Shown here in pieces: positions 8,422 to 16,535 of a stretch of DNA of 64,000 nt. The stretch covers positions 76,925-140,924 of the forward strand of contig JBMSMQ010000001.1 of assembly GCA_049421205.1 (NCBI GenBank), given 5' to 3'. Every line of letters starts with the position of its first letter. Within the stretch, counting starts at the first letter, position 1. The stretch comes from JAFMIT01 sp049421205 (lineage in GTDB: Bacteria > Actinomycetota > Actinomycetes > S36-B12 > UBA5976). Position numbers and translations under genes: made by a program. The notes beneath the pieces were generated by a model that saw nothing but the letters and a program-made list of their open reading frames with translations, searched no databases and was not told the origin of the DNA.

Positions 8422-9126
8422 ATGGCGCAAACAGTATTCATAACCGGTGCCAACCGTGGTATCGGAGCCTCAATCGCTGCAAGATTTCTTGAAGCGGGAG
8501 ACACAGTAGTGGCATTCAACCGTAGTGCCAACGCCATCAATGGTGTGAATTCTCTTGAGTGCGATATCGCATCATATGAATCAATCCAAAAAGCGACCGC
8601 CGAGGCATTAGCACAATTTGGAACACCAGACGTTGTGATTGCCAATGCTGGCATAACTGATGACGGCTTGTTTATGCGAATGTCTGATGAATCCCTTGAC
8701 ACTGTAATCACAACAAATTTGCTCGGTGCACTCCGATTTAGCCAACAGATTATCACACCAATGCTGAAGCAAAAACGAGGTTCCATCATATTTGTTGGAA
8801 GTGTTGTGGGTTTACTTGGAAGTGCTGGGCAGGTGAACTATGCTGCAAGTAAAAGTGGCCTGGTGGGTGCGGCAAGAAGCTTGGCACGAGAAGTTGGCTC
8901 TCGCGGAATCACAGTAAATGTAGTTGCGCCCGGCTTTGTTGATACCGATATGACAGCAGTTCTTACAGAGGAACAAAAAGGAAAGATATTGAATTCAATA
9001 CCTCTTGGAAGATATGCAAATCCAGAAGAAGTCGCTGACACAGTATTTTTCTTAAGTTCAAGCAATGCCCGCTATATCACTGGTGCTGTTATTCCAGTGG
9101 ACGGCGGTTTAGGAATGGGACACTAA
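8422..9126 (+). CDS. fabG: 3-oxoacyl-ACP reductase FabG
   Basis: 234-residue short-chain dehydrogenase that reduces 3-oxoacyl-ACP with NADPH in fatty-acid elongation. Visible motifs: cofactor loop Thr-Gly-Ala-Asn-Arg-Gly-Ile-Gly, Asn-Ala-Gly, catalytic Ser in Val-Gly-Ser, and the Tyr-Ala-Ala-Ser-Lys pair. The ATG at 8422 is chosen because GGGAG lies five bases upstream. An in-frame TTG at 8410 would add four residues. It overlaps the next gene, the enoyl reductase, by one base (TAATG), giving the fabG-inhA pair known from actinobacteria. Confidence 0.92.
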   Translation: MAQTVFITGANRGIGASIAARFLEAGDTVVAFNRSANAINGVNSLECDIASYESIQKATAEALAQFGTPDVVIANAGITDDGLFMRMSDESLDTVITTNLLGALRFSQQIITPMLKQKRGSIIFVGSVVGLLGSAGQVNYAASKSGLVGAARSLAREVGSRGITVNVVAPGFVDTDMTAVLTEEQKGKILNSIPLGRYANPEEVADTVFFLSSSNARYITGAVIPVDGGLGMGH

Positions 9127-9893
9127 TGGGAATTGTCGAAGGCAAAACATTTCTTGTCACTGGAGTTTTGACTCAGATGTCGATTGCGTATGAAGTTGCC
9201 CGGTTAGCTCAAGAAGAAGGCGCAAAGGTTATTCTCACTGGTTTCGGACGCGGTTTATCGCTGACGAAAAGAGTTGCTGAGAAACTGCCACAGGCTGTTG
9301 AAGTGCTGGAATTGGATGTAACCAACCAAGAGCATTTGGATTCGCTTCAGGCCCGTCTCAAGGATCACACGACAACGATTGACGGTGTTCTACATTCCAT
9401 CGCATTCGCACCGAAAGAAGCACTTGGTGGAAATTTTCTCAATACCCAATGGAATGATGTTGCAACCGCATTACAGGTGAGCGCATATTCATTGAAAGCT
9501 TTAACAGTTGCGGTGCAGCCAATGCTTGCAGCATCGTCAAGTGTGGTCGGTTTAACATTTGATGCAAAAGTTGCCTGGCCAATCTATGACTGGATGGGGG
9601 TTGCGAAAGCGGCGCTGGAGGCAACTGGGCGTTATCTCGCACGAGATTTAGGTCAATATGGAATCCGAGTCAATATGGTAGCTGCTGGACCTCTGGGCTC
9701 CATTGCAGCGAAAGGAATTCCTGACTTTCATAGAATTGAAAGTATCTGGAGTGATCGGGCGCCACTTGGATGGAATTCAACTGACCCAGTACCAACTGCC
9801 AAGACATGTATTGCACTGATGAGTGACTGGATGCCGATGACCACCGGCGAGGTCATTCATTGCGACGGCGGCGTGCACGCAGTCATGGGGTAG
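9126..9893 (+). CDS. fabI: Enoyl-ACP reductase, InhA/FabI type
   Basis: 255-residue NADH-dependent enoyl-ACP reductase catalysing the last step of each fatty-acid elongation cycle. The divergent SDR catalytic pair is present as Tyr-Asp-Trp-Met-Gly-Val-Ala-Lys (Tyr and Lys seven apart). The region around the InhA target serine reads Leu-His-Ser-Ile-Ala-Phe-Ala-Pro, and the cofactor loop shows Met-Ser-Ile-Ala. Closest by eye to InhA of mycobacteria, in keeping with coupling to fabG. Whether it works on normal or very long chains cannot be told. Confidence 0.92.
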   Translation: MGIVEGKTFLVTGVLTQMSIAYEVARLAQEEGAKVILTGFGRGLSLTKRVAEKLPQAVEVLELDVTNQEHLDSLQARLKDHTTTIDGVLHSIAFAPKEALGGNFLNTQWNDVATALQVSAYSLKALTVAVQPMLAASSSVVGLTFDAKVAWPIYDWMGVAKAALEATGRYLARDLGQYGIRVNMVAAGPLGSIAAKGIPDFHRIESIWSDRAPLGWNSTDPVPTAKTCIALMSDWMPMTTGEVIHCDGGVHAVMG

Positions 9894-9895
9894 TA

Positions 9896-10351
9896 GTGAA
9901 AATTTTGTTTCTGAGACACGCAGAAGCAATCTCTCAGTATGAAGATGATTTCAATCGCCCTCTCACTGAATATGGCCAAAAGCAAGTACGAGAAGTGGCG
10001 AAGCATCTTTCAATCTTTGATTTATCGAGTTTTGACCTCGCTGTTAGCCCAGCCAGGAGAACCAGGGAAACACTAGACCTACTATGTGACTCTCTCAAAA
10101 TTGAGTCTAAGTACCAAACACATGATTCTCTTTATAGCAGCGATGTCAACCAATATTTGGATGCAATACGAGAGTCAACGTCTGAAAATCTCTTGATCGT
10201 TGGGCATAACCCTGCCATCAGTGAGGCGTTGTCGACACTGAGTTCAATGACAATATCTTTGAAAACAGCGGGCTGGGTGCTGATTGATTTTGATCTGAAA
10301 ACGAGTCTTGGCGCCGTTATTCTTCAATCTGATTCGGAGGGAAACTATTAA
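9896..10351 (+). CDS. SixA-like histidine phosphatase
   Basis: 151-residue histidine phosphatase of the SixA type. The catalytic Leu-Arg-His-Ala-Glu motif is at residues 5-9, there is an Arg in Ser-Pro-Ala-Arg-Arg-Thr, and the second His is in Val-Gly-His-Asn-Pro. The start GTG at 9896 is two bases after the enoyl-reductase stop; an ATG further up lies inside that gene and would add non-family sequence. SixA of enterobacteria removes phosphate from phosphohistidine on signalling proteins, but the substrate here is unknown. The 3' end overlaps the convergent serB by 35 bases. Confidence 0.82.
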   Translation: MKILFLRHAEAISQYEDDFNRPLTEYGQKQVREVAKHLSIFDLSSFDLAVSPARRTRETLDLLCDSLKIESKYQTHDSLYSSDVNQYLDAIRESTSENLLIVGHNPAISEALSTLSSMTISLKTAGWVLIDFDLKTSLGAVILQSDSEGNY

Positions 10352-11525
10352 TCCCGAGTTCTCGGTTAAGTTGTTCAATTTCTAATCGGGTAATTCCAAG
10401 TAAATATAAAATCGAATCGAGATAGGGGACATTGATGCTGGTATCAGCCTTCCTTTGGACCAACGGTTTTGCGTTAAATGCAATGCCCAGACCGGCGAGA
10501 TTAAGCATATCTATGTCGTTCGCACCATCGCCGATGGCAATTGTTCGCGCCATTGGAATTGTAAACTTCGCTGCGAAGTCATGTAATGCTCTGGCTTTGC
10601 CACTTCTATCGATTATGTCACCGACAAGATTTCCTGAAACATACCCGTTGAGAATCTCTAGCTTGTTTGCCACAAATCCATCGGCGCCTAATTCCTCTGC
10701 AAGTTGTTGCACCACGAAGTCAAATCCACCTGAAACAAACACCACGTTGTAGTCGAGATATTTCAATACCCGTATCAATGTTCTCGCGCCAGGTGATAAC
10801 GTTATTGACGAGTAAATTTCTGCTAATTTGGAAGCAGGCATTCCCGTTAACAATTGAACCCGCTCTCTGAGGGCTGATTCAAAGTCCAAGTCTCCTCGCA
10901 TGGTCTTTTCAGTGATTTCGGCAATTTCACGCTCGCATCCCATAGATTGTCCGAGAAGGTCAATAACTTCCTCTTGAATCAATGTGGAATCGACATCCAA
11001 AACAATGAGGTGTCTGCCTCGACGCTGGAGGCTTCCTCTTTGCACTGCTAAATCAAGATGGTGAGTGATTGCGATTTCAGAAAGGGAAAGTCGAAGATTG
11101 ACGATATCGCCTTGCGATACTCGAAATTCAAGCGCTGTTACTGGATAGGTGGCAATTCTTTCGATGCTGTCAATGTTGCCACCGAGAGAAAGAATTGATT
11201 CCGTGACTAATAGGAGACTCTCTGCTTTCAAGTTTGGAGACATTAACGTTACAACAAGTTGGTCTGGTGAATTCTGCAAAACTTCCATGTTTGCTCGATG
11301 AACTGAAACGTCGAGTGAAAAAGGTTTCAAGTTTTCAAGCAGTGAACGCTCGATAACATTCATCTCTTCCATTGATCTGACCACGGCATGGAGCGTTAAC
11401 ATACCCTCGCTCAGTATTTGTTGAACATCAATGATGCTATCCAAACTCGGTAGAGTCCTGAGAACTTCACGTGTTATTCCAGGTTGATCGTGTCCACTGA
11501 TAACGATGAGGTAGGTCCGAAGCAC
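10317..11525 (-). CDS. serB: Phosphoserine phosphatase SerB with N-terminal ACT domains
   Basis: 402-residue SerB2-type enzyme that makes L-serine from phosphoserine. About 180 N-terminal residues form ACT-like regulatory sequence, starting with Ile-Ser-Gly-His-Asp-Gln-Pro-Gly. The HAD domain follows, with nucleophile motif Asp-Val-Asp-Ser-Thr, then Ser-Gly-Gly-Phe and Gly-Asp-Gly-Ala-Asn-Asp. ACT domains suggest feedback by amino acids, as known for mycobacterial SerB2. The GTG start at 11525 is fixed by a TAAGGT box six bases upstream. It is divergent from the ABC ATPase, as in mycobacteria where serB2, this ATPase and the Nudix-like gene are neighbours. Confidence 0.94.
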   Translation of the reverse strand: MLRTYLIVISGHDQPGITREVLRTLPSLDSIIDVQQILSEGMLTLHAVVRSMEEMNVIERSLLENLKPFSLDVSVHRANMEVLQNSPDQLVVTLMSPNLKAESLLLVTESILSLGGNIDSIERIATYPVTALEFRVSQGDIVNLRLSLSEIAITHHLDLAVQRGSLQRRGRHLIVLDVDSTLIQEEVIDLLGQSMGCEREIAEITEKTMRGDLDFESALRERVQLLTGMPASKLAEIYSSITLSPGARTLIRVLKYLDYNVVFVSGGFDFVVQQLAEELGADGFVANKLEILNGYVSGNLVGDIIDRSGKARALHDFAAKFTIPMARTIAIGDGANDIDMLNLAGLGIAFNAKPLVQRKADTSINVPYLDSILYLLGITRLEIEQLNRELGINSFPPNQIEE

Positions 11526-11537
11526 GGGTGAACCTTA
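11526..11537 (-). promoter_or_regulatory. Leaderless -10 box for serB
   Basis: Minus-strand TAAGGT (11537-11532), six bases, then GTG 11525. The opposing box for the ABC gene begins at 11565, leaving 27 bases between the divergent -10 elements. Confidence 0.6.
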
Positions 11538-11564
11538 GTCACGTGCCGCACTTCAATTCCTCAT

Positions 11565-11576
11565 TAGGCTAGGGGC
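11565..11576 (+). promoter_or_regulatory. Leaderless -10 box for the orphan ABC ATPase
   Basis: TAGGCT (11565-11570), six bases, then GTG 11577. There is no Shine-Dalgarno sequence of ordinary spacing, which supports leaderless initiation. Confidence 0.6.
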
Positions 11577-12371
11577 GTGAGTGCAGTTTTGGAATTCGCG
11601 GATGTGACTTTCCATCGGGAATCGAACCAGATTCTTCGCGATATCACTTGGAGCGTTGACGCGGGTCAACATTGGATCATTGTTGGTCCAAACGGAGCAG
11701 GCAAAAGCACTTTAATGTCTATCGCTGGTGCCAGGCTGTACCCTTCAAGTGGATACGCAAGTGTTTTAGGAGAAATTCTTGGACTTACCGATGTTTTTGA
11801 TCTCCGTCAAAGAATTGGCTTGGCAAGTTCAAGTATGGCTCAGCTAATCGATGATGAAGAAACTGTCCTGAATGCCGTTCGCACTGCGGCGTATGCAATG
11901 TCTGGTTCCTGGCAAGAAACTTATGAAGATGAGGACAATGAACGAGCATTGAAGTTGCTTTCAGAGTGGAATCTAGATCACGCTGTTAAACGACGCTGGA
12001 TCACACTCTCTGAAGGTGAAAAGAAGCGACTCCTCATTGCTCGGGCAATGATGAGCGACCCTGAAGTCTTGATGCTTGATGAGCCTGCAGCGGGGCTTGA
12101 TGTTTCGGGAAGAGAGCAATTAATTGATGCAATACAACGTCTTACATCCTCTCCTTTCTCTCCTGTTGTCGTGATGGTTACCCACCATGTAGATGAAATT
12201 CCAAGCAATATGACACATGCCTTACTTCTAAAAAACGGTGAAATGCTCGCAAGTGGAGAAATAGAAACTGTTTTAACATCAAAGAATCTTTCGGACCTCT
12301 TTGACTACAAGTTAAACTTGTTCTCTCACGACACAGTATCTGGCAAACGTTGGACACTGATCACTCAATAG
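11577..12371 (+). CDS. Orphan ABC ATPase
   Basis: 264-residue single ABC domain: Walker A GPNGAGKST near residues 38-46, signature variant Leu-Ser-Glu-Gly-Glu-Lys-Lys-Arg, Walker B Val-Leu-Met-Leu-Asp-Glu-Pro, and switch His in Thr-His-His-Val. No permease gene is adjacent. The next genes encode a Nudix-like protein and uracil-DNA glycosylase. In mycobacteria an equivalent ATPase sits between serB2 and the same Nudix-like gene, also without a permease, so it may be a soluble ATPase or pair with a distant permease. The variant signature (Ser-Glu-Gly for Ser-Gly-Gly) is seen in ModF-like ATPases. Substrate unknown. Confidence 0.85.
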   Translation: MSAVLEFADVTFHRESNQILRDITWSVDAGQHWIIVGPNGAGKSTLMSIAGARLYPSSGYASVLGEILGLTDVFDLRQRIGLASSSMAQLIDDEETVLNAVRTAAYAMSGSWQETYEDEDNERALKLLSEWNLDHAVKRRWITLSEGEKKRLLIARAMMSDPEVLMLDEPAAGLDVSGREQLIDAIQRLTSSPFSPVVVMVTHHVDEIPSNMTHALLLKNGEMLASGEIETVLTSKNLSDLFDYKLNLFSHDTVSGKRWTLITQ

Positions 12372-12378
12372 GAAAACT

Positions 12379-12909
12379 ATGGCATTTGATCTTGATGAGA
12401 ACTGGCTTTCTGGAGATGATTTCGAACAGATCCGACGCCGTGTGCCAATTATGTATGTGAATCTTGTACCAATACGTGTTGGTGAATCTGGCCAAGTAAC
12501 TCAAATTGGACTTTTGTTGACAGCCAGTCCAGAAGGTTTAATTCGCAGAAGTCTCGTAACAGGAAGAATCAAATACAGAGAAACAATCAGAGATGCAATC
12601 ATTCGGCATCTAGACAAGGATTTGGGCCCTGTCGCATTTGCTCGAATTCCACCAACGTTGCAACCATTTGGTGTGTTTGAGTATTTTCCGGAAGAATCCG
12701 AAACAGCGTTACATGATTCTCGTCAACATGCAATTGCTCTTGCTTACACAATCGTTGTTTCGGGCGAATGCCAGCCTTCACAGTCAGCACTGGACTTTGC
12801 GTGGCTCGATGTTTCTGCGCTTACGGATTCATTTTTGGAATCAGAAATGTCCAACGGGCAACATCACATCGTCAAATCTGCACTTTCATATCTAGGTGTA
12901 TTGCGCTAG
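12379..12909 (+). CDS. DUF4916 Nudix-like protein
   Basis: 176-residue protein resembling the actinobacterial DUF4916 group of Nudix-fold proteins. The region matching the Nudix box runs from Gly62 to Gly83, with Glu68 and Arg76 in place. The metal-binding core normally reading Arg-Glu-x-x-Glu-Glu reads Arg76-His-Leu-Asp-Lys-Asp81, so the usual catalytic glutamates are replaced. It may be a binding protein or use other residues; hydrolase activity should not be assumed. It lies seven bases after the ABC ATPase and its TAG overlaps the GTG of the glycosylase gene by one base, so the three are probably co-transcribed. Confidence 0.75.
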   Translation: MAFDLDENWLSGDDFEQIRRRVPIMYVNLVPIRVGESGQVTQIGLLLTASPEGLIRRSLVTGRIKYRETIRDAIIRHLDKDLGPVAFARIPPTLQPFGVFEYFPEESETALHDSRQHAIALAYTIVVSGECQPSQSALDFAWLDVSALTDSFLESEMSNGQHHIVKSALSYLGVLR

Positions 12910-13589
12910 TGGCATCACGTTTTGACTCGCTTGTTCATGAGTCTTGGATAGAGTCGCTTGAACAAGATGATGGCTTATTGAGCGAAATTGGCCAGAAACT
13001 TCGAGACGAAATATCTCACCGTCATCGCTACGCCCCGAGTAATGAAAACATTTTCAGAGCATTTCAGATGCCAATCGATCAAGTAAAAGTGTTGATCGTA
13101 GGTCAAGATCCTTATCCAACAGAAGGCAATGCCGTTGGATGGGCGTTCTCGGTGCCAAGGGAGTTGCGTTCACTTCCACCTTCATTGAAGAATATATTTG
13201 TTGAGTTGAATGCTGATCTGGCGTGCGACACGCCAACGCATGGTGATTTGAGTTACTGGGTAGAGCAGGGAGTGCTGCTCTTAAATCGCACCCTCACTGT
13301 GAGGATTGGTGAAGCGCGGAGTCATTATAAATTTGGTTGGGAAAACATAACGCTCCATGCAATTCAAGGGTTAGCGAGAATGAATAAAAAGTTCATTTCT
13401 ATATTGTGGGGAAGTGATGCCCACAGGCTCATAGAGAGTCTTGATCCGTCACGGGTAATTTCGAGTGTTCATCCAAGTCCACTCTCTGCGCATCGCGGAT
13501 TTTTTGGGAGCAAACCATTCAGTAGAGCGAATGCACTCCTAGCCGAGAGTGGAGAAGCACCGATTGACTGGTGTTTATCTCATAAATAG
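12909..13589 (+). CDS. ung: Uracil-DNA glycosylase
   Basis: 226-residue family 1 uracil-DNA glycosylase, which removes uracil from DNA in base excision repair. The catalytic water-activating motif Gly-Gln-Asp-Pro-Tyr-Pro is followed by Gly-x-Ala-x-Gly-x-x-Phe-Ser, and the uracil-recognition loop reads His-Pro-Ser-Pro-Leu-Ser-Ala. The GTG start at 12909 overlaps the preceding stop (TAGTG). The frame is open for 47 codons further upstream but that part lies in the Nudix-like gene and has no glycosylase similarity. The 3' end overlaps the convergent ABC permease by 15 bases. Confidence 0.95.
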   Translation: MASRFDSLVHESWIESLEQDDGLLSEIGQKLRDEISHRHRYAPSNENIFRAFQMPIDQVKVLIVGQDPYPTEGNAVGWAFSVPRELRSLPPSLKNIFVELNADLACDTPTHGDLSYWVEQGVLLLNRTLTVRIGEARSHYKFGWENITLHAIQGLARMNKKFISILWGSDAHRLIESLDPSRVISSVHPSPLSAHRGFFGSKPFSRANALLAESGEAPIDWCLSHK

Positions 13590-14414
13590 ATCTGTAAGTC
13601 GCTTTGTCGTAAAAGTTAGACCAATGACGATCATCGTCAAGAAATAGCTAGCGTGAATCAAGTCTCCTACGTGCAACGCACCGAGCATGACATCGCGCAT
13701 TAGCTCGACAGCGTGCCACAGCGGTAGTAACTTAACCACAAATTGAATGGCCTCTGGATAGATGTCGAGCGGAAAGAAAGTTCCTGAGAATAAGAACATA
13801 GGAAGTAGGAAGAAGTTCAACCAATTCATCTGTTGAAACGACGTGAGATAACTCGTGATTGACATACCCAAAGATGCAAATCCAAACGCAATCAATACGG
13901 CAGTTGGCACCGCGAGAAGCGACCATAGCGAAACGACAATTCCAAGAGAACTGACGATTGCCATAAATCCAAGTGCATACGCGAAACCACGAAGAAGCGC
14001 CCACCCAATTTCGCCAAGTGCAACATCAAGTGGGCCTAATGATGTTGATAACATCCCTTGATAGGTTCTTGCGTAGCGCATCTTGAAAAAAACATTCCAG
14101 GTGGAGTCGTAGATTGCGCCATTCATCGCAGAAGTTGCCAATAATGCAGGAGCGATAAATGCAATGTAGGGGATTGCTGATCCATTGAATTCTATTTCTC
14201 CGACGAGTTGTCCCACTCCGTAACCAAAGGAGAGTAAGTAGAAAACAGGCTCGAAGAACCCTGACAGAATGATGAGCCATGACGAAGAACGCATTGCAAA
14301 GAAAGATCGTTGAAGCAAGACGTGAGCGCGCCCCGAATAAACATCATGATACGGCTTTTGTGAACGCTTCTCAGCAATTGCGACGGCAGAATCTAACAGG
14401 CTAGAAATAATCAT
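13575..14414 (-). CDS. ABC-2 type exporter permease (second)
   Basis: 279-residue integral membrane protein with about six hydrophobic segments and the ABC-2 family run Pro-Met-Phe-Leu-Phe-Ser-Gly-Thr-Phe-Phe-Pro-Leu near the C-terminal third, shared with the neighbouring permease. It resembles NodJ/DrrB-like permeases that export lipids, glycolipids or drugs. Start ATG 14414 overlaps the other permease by four bases. Together with that permease and the ATPase at 15238-16185 it forms one exporter with two different membrane subunits. Substrate not deducible. Confidence 0.85.
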   Translation of the reverse strand: MIISSLLDSAVAIAEKRSQKPYHDVYSGRAHVLLQRSFFAMRSSSWLIILSGFFEPVFYLLSFGYGVGQLVGEIEFNGSAIPYIAFIAPALLATSAMNGAIYDSTWNVFFKMRYARTYQGMLSTSLGPLDVALGEIGWALLRGFAYALGFMAIVSSLGIVVSLWSLLAVPTAVLIAFGFASLGMSITSYLTSFQQMNWLNFFLLPMFLFSGTFFPLDIYPEAIQFVVKLLPLWHAVELMRDVMLGALHVGDLIHASYFLTMIVIGLTFTTKRLTDLFMR

Positions 14415-15238
14415 TTCGCCAATCGCCTTTCAAACTGTTTGCCGGCGATGTACCAGCCGATCAATCCCAGAATTGCGAGATAGCAAAAGTGCCAAATCAA
14501 TAGAGGTGTCTCAATGGTGTAACTGAAAGTGAGAAATCTACCAATTTCTGCCGAATGCCAAAGTGGGCTAAGCCAACCAAACCATTGGAGGAAATTTGGT
14601 AAAAGATCCAAAGGATAAAAAGTGCCAGAAAATAGAAACATCGGCGTGATGAGAAATCGATTGACTATAGCGAAAAATCCATCGTCTTGTTCAACGAAGG
14701 ATGTCATTGCCAAGATAACGGATCCCCAAGCTATCCCTGCGAAAAGGGCAGCGGGAATCACAATCCAATCGCTACGGAAATCTAATACTCCAAAACCAAC
14801 AAGCACAATCCAGTAGGTGCTGACGATGAAGGTAGTTCTGATCATTGATGAAAACAAAATACCCGTGGCAATTTGCCTACCGGTAAGTGCTGTGGCATTC
14901 ATTGCATAAAAGATTTTTTCCCAAACAAATCCATGAAGCGTGGGGAATGCTGTTTCATCCATCGCCGACTGGATTGCCGCAGTGGCGAGAAGTGCTGGTG
15001 CAATAAATACTAAGTATCTCACCCCTTCAATACCGGCTTCACCAAGATTTGCATCTACGAGGGTACCGATTCCAAGCCCAATCGAAGCTACATACAACAA
15101 TGGATTTCCAAGCCCAAATGCAAGAATTGAAGTCCACCATTTCAGCATATTTTTCACACGATATTCCACAACGTAAAGAAAACCCCAATGAGAGATCTTG
15201 TCGTATGAGATATGCGAGGAACGAAGTGGAGCGGACAT
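14411..15238 (-). CDS. ABC-2 type exporter permease (first)
   Basis: 275-residue permease with an N-terminal cytoplasmic stretch, roughly six membrane segments and the motif Pro-Met-Phe-Leu-Phe-Ser-Gly-Thr-Phe-Tyr-Pro-Leu. It is clearly paralogous to the next permease, probably an old tandem duplication giving a heterodimeric channel. The start overlaps the ATPase stop by one base (TAATG) and its end overlaps the second permease (ATGA), so the three genes are one translation-coupled unit on the minus strand. Confidence 0.85.
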   Translation of the reverse strand: MSAPLRSSHISYDKISHWGFLYVVEYRVKNMLKWWTSILAFGLGNPLLYVASIGLGIGTLVDANLGEAGIEGVRYLVFIAPALLATAAIQSAMDETAFPTLHGFVWEKIFYAMNATALTGRQIATGILFSSMIRTTFIVSTYWIVLVGFGVLDFRSDWIVIPAALFAGIAWGSVILAMTSFVEQDDGFFAIVNRFLITPMFLFSGTFYPLDLLPNFLQWFGWLSPLWHSAEIGRFLTFSYTIETPLLIWHFCYLAILGLIGWYIAGKQFERRLAK

Positions 15239-16185
15239 TACTCGACCAAACTTCTTCCAGTGAGTCGTAAAAACACATCTTCAAGTGACGAGCGTCTGAC
15301 AAGAGACGTGACTGGATGGAGATTTGCTGAAATCAGTTTTTCTAAAACTGACTCACCATCCTCCGCATACAACAAGATTCGATCAGGCAGAATTTCTATG
15401 CGTTCTGCATATTGTTCGAGCTGCTGTCCAATAGCAATGTTTCTCTCAGAACCGAATCGCACCTCTAGAACTTCACGACTTGAATAGGTTCGAATCAAAT
15501 CAGCAGGCGATCCTTCGGCTTTAATTTCACCTTTATCCATCACAATGAGACGGTCACAAAGTTGTTCTGCTTCATCCATATAGTGTGTGGTTAGTACAAG
15601 AGTTGCACCTTCTTCTTTTAATCGAAACAATCGGTCCCACAGAATATGCCGCGCTTGCGGGTCAAGTCCTGTGGTCGGTTCATCTAGTAACACAATATCT
15701 GGATCGTTCATGAGTCCACGCGCAATAGTTAGACGTCGCTTCATCCCTCCGCTGAGCTGTTCGACTTTACTACTTCGTTTATCTTGTAATTGTGCAAAGT
15801 TAAGTAGTTCTTCAACTTTTGTTTTGATGTGTTGACGACTTAATCCAAAATAACGGCCGTAGATATAAAGGTTCTCATAGACTTTTAACTCACTATCGAG
15901 ATTGTCTTGCTGTGGAACCACACCAAGGTGAGCTCGTATCTGTGGTCCATCGGTATTCGGGTCCATCCCGAGAATTGAAAGATTTCCACTAGACCTCAAA
16001 AGGGTTGATGCAATCATTCGCATTGTGGTGGATTTCCCGGCGCCATTTGGACCAAGTAGCCCAAATGATTCTCCCCGCTCTACCGTAAATGACACATCAT
16101 TAACTGCGACAAAGTCTCCATAGGTTTTTGATAAGTTTTCGGCTTTGATTAGATAATCGGATTGCGTAGTTCTTTCTTCAGGCAT
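15238..16185 (-). CDS. ABC exporter ATPase (NodI/DrrA-like)
   Basis: 315-residue ATPase: Walker A GPNGAGKST, signature Leu-Ser-Gly-Gly-Met-Lys-Arg-Arg, Walker B Ile-Val-Leu-Leu-Asp-Glu-Pro-Thr, switch Thr-Thr-His-Tyr-Met, and a C-terminal extension of about 80 residues typical of DrrA/NodI proteins. The ATG at 16185 is chosen because the domain begins about 12 residues later; in-frame sequence upstream runs into the zinc-ribbon gene on the same strand. Powers the two downstream permeases. Confidence 0.9.
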   Translation of the reverse strand: MPEERTTQSDYLIKAENLSKTYGDFVAVNDVSFTVERGESFGLLGPNGAGKSTTMRMIASTLLRSSGNLSILGMDPNTDGPQIRAHLGVVPQQDNLDSELKVYENLYIYGRYFGLSRQHIKTKVEELLNFAQLQDKRSSKVEQLSGGMKRRLTIARGLMNDPDIVLLDEPTTGLDPQARHILWDRLFRLKEEGATLVLTTHYMDEAEQLCDRLIVMDKGEIKAEGSPADLIRTYSSREVLEVRFGSERNIAIGQQLEQYAERIEILPDRILLYAEDGESVLEKLISANLHPVTSLVRRSSLEDVFLRLTGRSLVE

Positions 16186-16231
16186 AATGAGAGAATCGTA
16201 GTAAATGCGGAAAATGGAAGTGCACTTGGCT

Positions 16232-16357
16232 CTAGGGCCAGTTAAATGACAATCCGCAGTCTTTGCATTTGTAGTACATAACCGCAATATTCCACATCTG
16301 CTTGACTTCAAAACTACGGCAGATAGGGCAACGCGGCATCAAGTCTTTGTTCGGCAT
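16232..16357 (-). CDS. 41-residue zinc-ribbon microprotein
   Basis: Small ORF of 41 codons with a Cys-Pro-Ile-Cys knuckle and a second Cys-Lys-Asp-Cys-Gly knuckle 17 residues later, the pattern of a compact zinc ribbon, ending in an aromatic residue-Asn-Trp-Pro tail. The start at ATG 16357 is preferred: a TATTTT box lies exactly six bases upstream, and the frame further up runs through tRNA-Leu. An ATG six codons in is the alternative. It lies between tRNA-Leu and the ABC exporter. A nucleic-acid or protein-binding role is possible; function unknown. Confidence 0.65.
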   Translation of the reverse strand: MPNKDLMPRCPICRSFEVKQMWNIAVMYYKCKDCGLSFNWP

Positions 16358-16369
16358 AACCCAAAAATA
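16358..16369 (-). promoter_or_regulatory. Possible leaderless -10 box for the zinc-ribbon gene
   Basis: Minus-strand TATTTT (16369-16364), six bases, ATG 16357. AT-rich, so the chance of coincidence is higher than at the other sites. Confidence 0.4.
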
Positions 16370-16388
16370 GGCAATTAATCTGACATTG

Positions 16389-16472
16389 TGTCCGAGGGGG
16401 GACTTGAACCCCCATCCCCTTGCGAGGACTAGCACCTCAAGCTAGCGCGTCTGCCTATTCCGCCACCCGGAC
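16389..16472 (-). tRNA. tRNA-Leu (anticodon GAG)
   Basis: 84-base tRNA of the class with a long variable arm. The acceptor stem GTCCGGG pairs with CTCGGAC with one G-T pair. The anticodon stem CTAGC/GCTAG encloses loop TTGAGGT with anticodon GAG. The T arm reads GGGGGTTCAAGTCCCCC. The discriminator base is A and CCA is not encoded. It reads codons CUC and CUU. A TACGCT at 16494-16489 could be its -10 box. Confidence 0.95.
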
Positions 16473-16535
16473 AAGTTTGGAGGGTCGAAGCGTACCAAGT
16501 GTGGACATTCAACTAGAAATTGGCAGACTTACCTA

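Noticed and set aside
8199..8789. Minus-strand open frame of 196 codons
   Set aside because: Antisense to DUF3099 and fabG, both clearly coding; spans their junction and has no domain.
16524..16535. CAGACT as a leaderless -10 box for the M20 peptidase
   Set aside because: Right distance but the first base departs from TANNNT, so it was not counted with the 15 matches.
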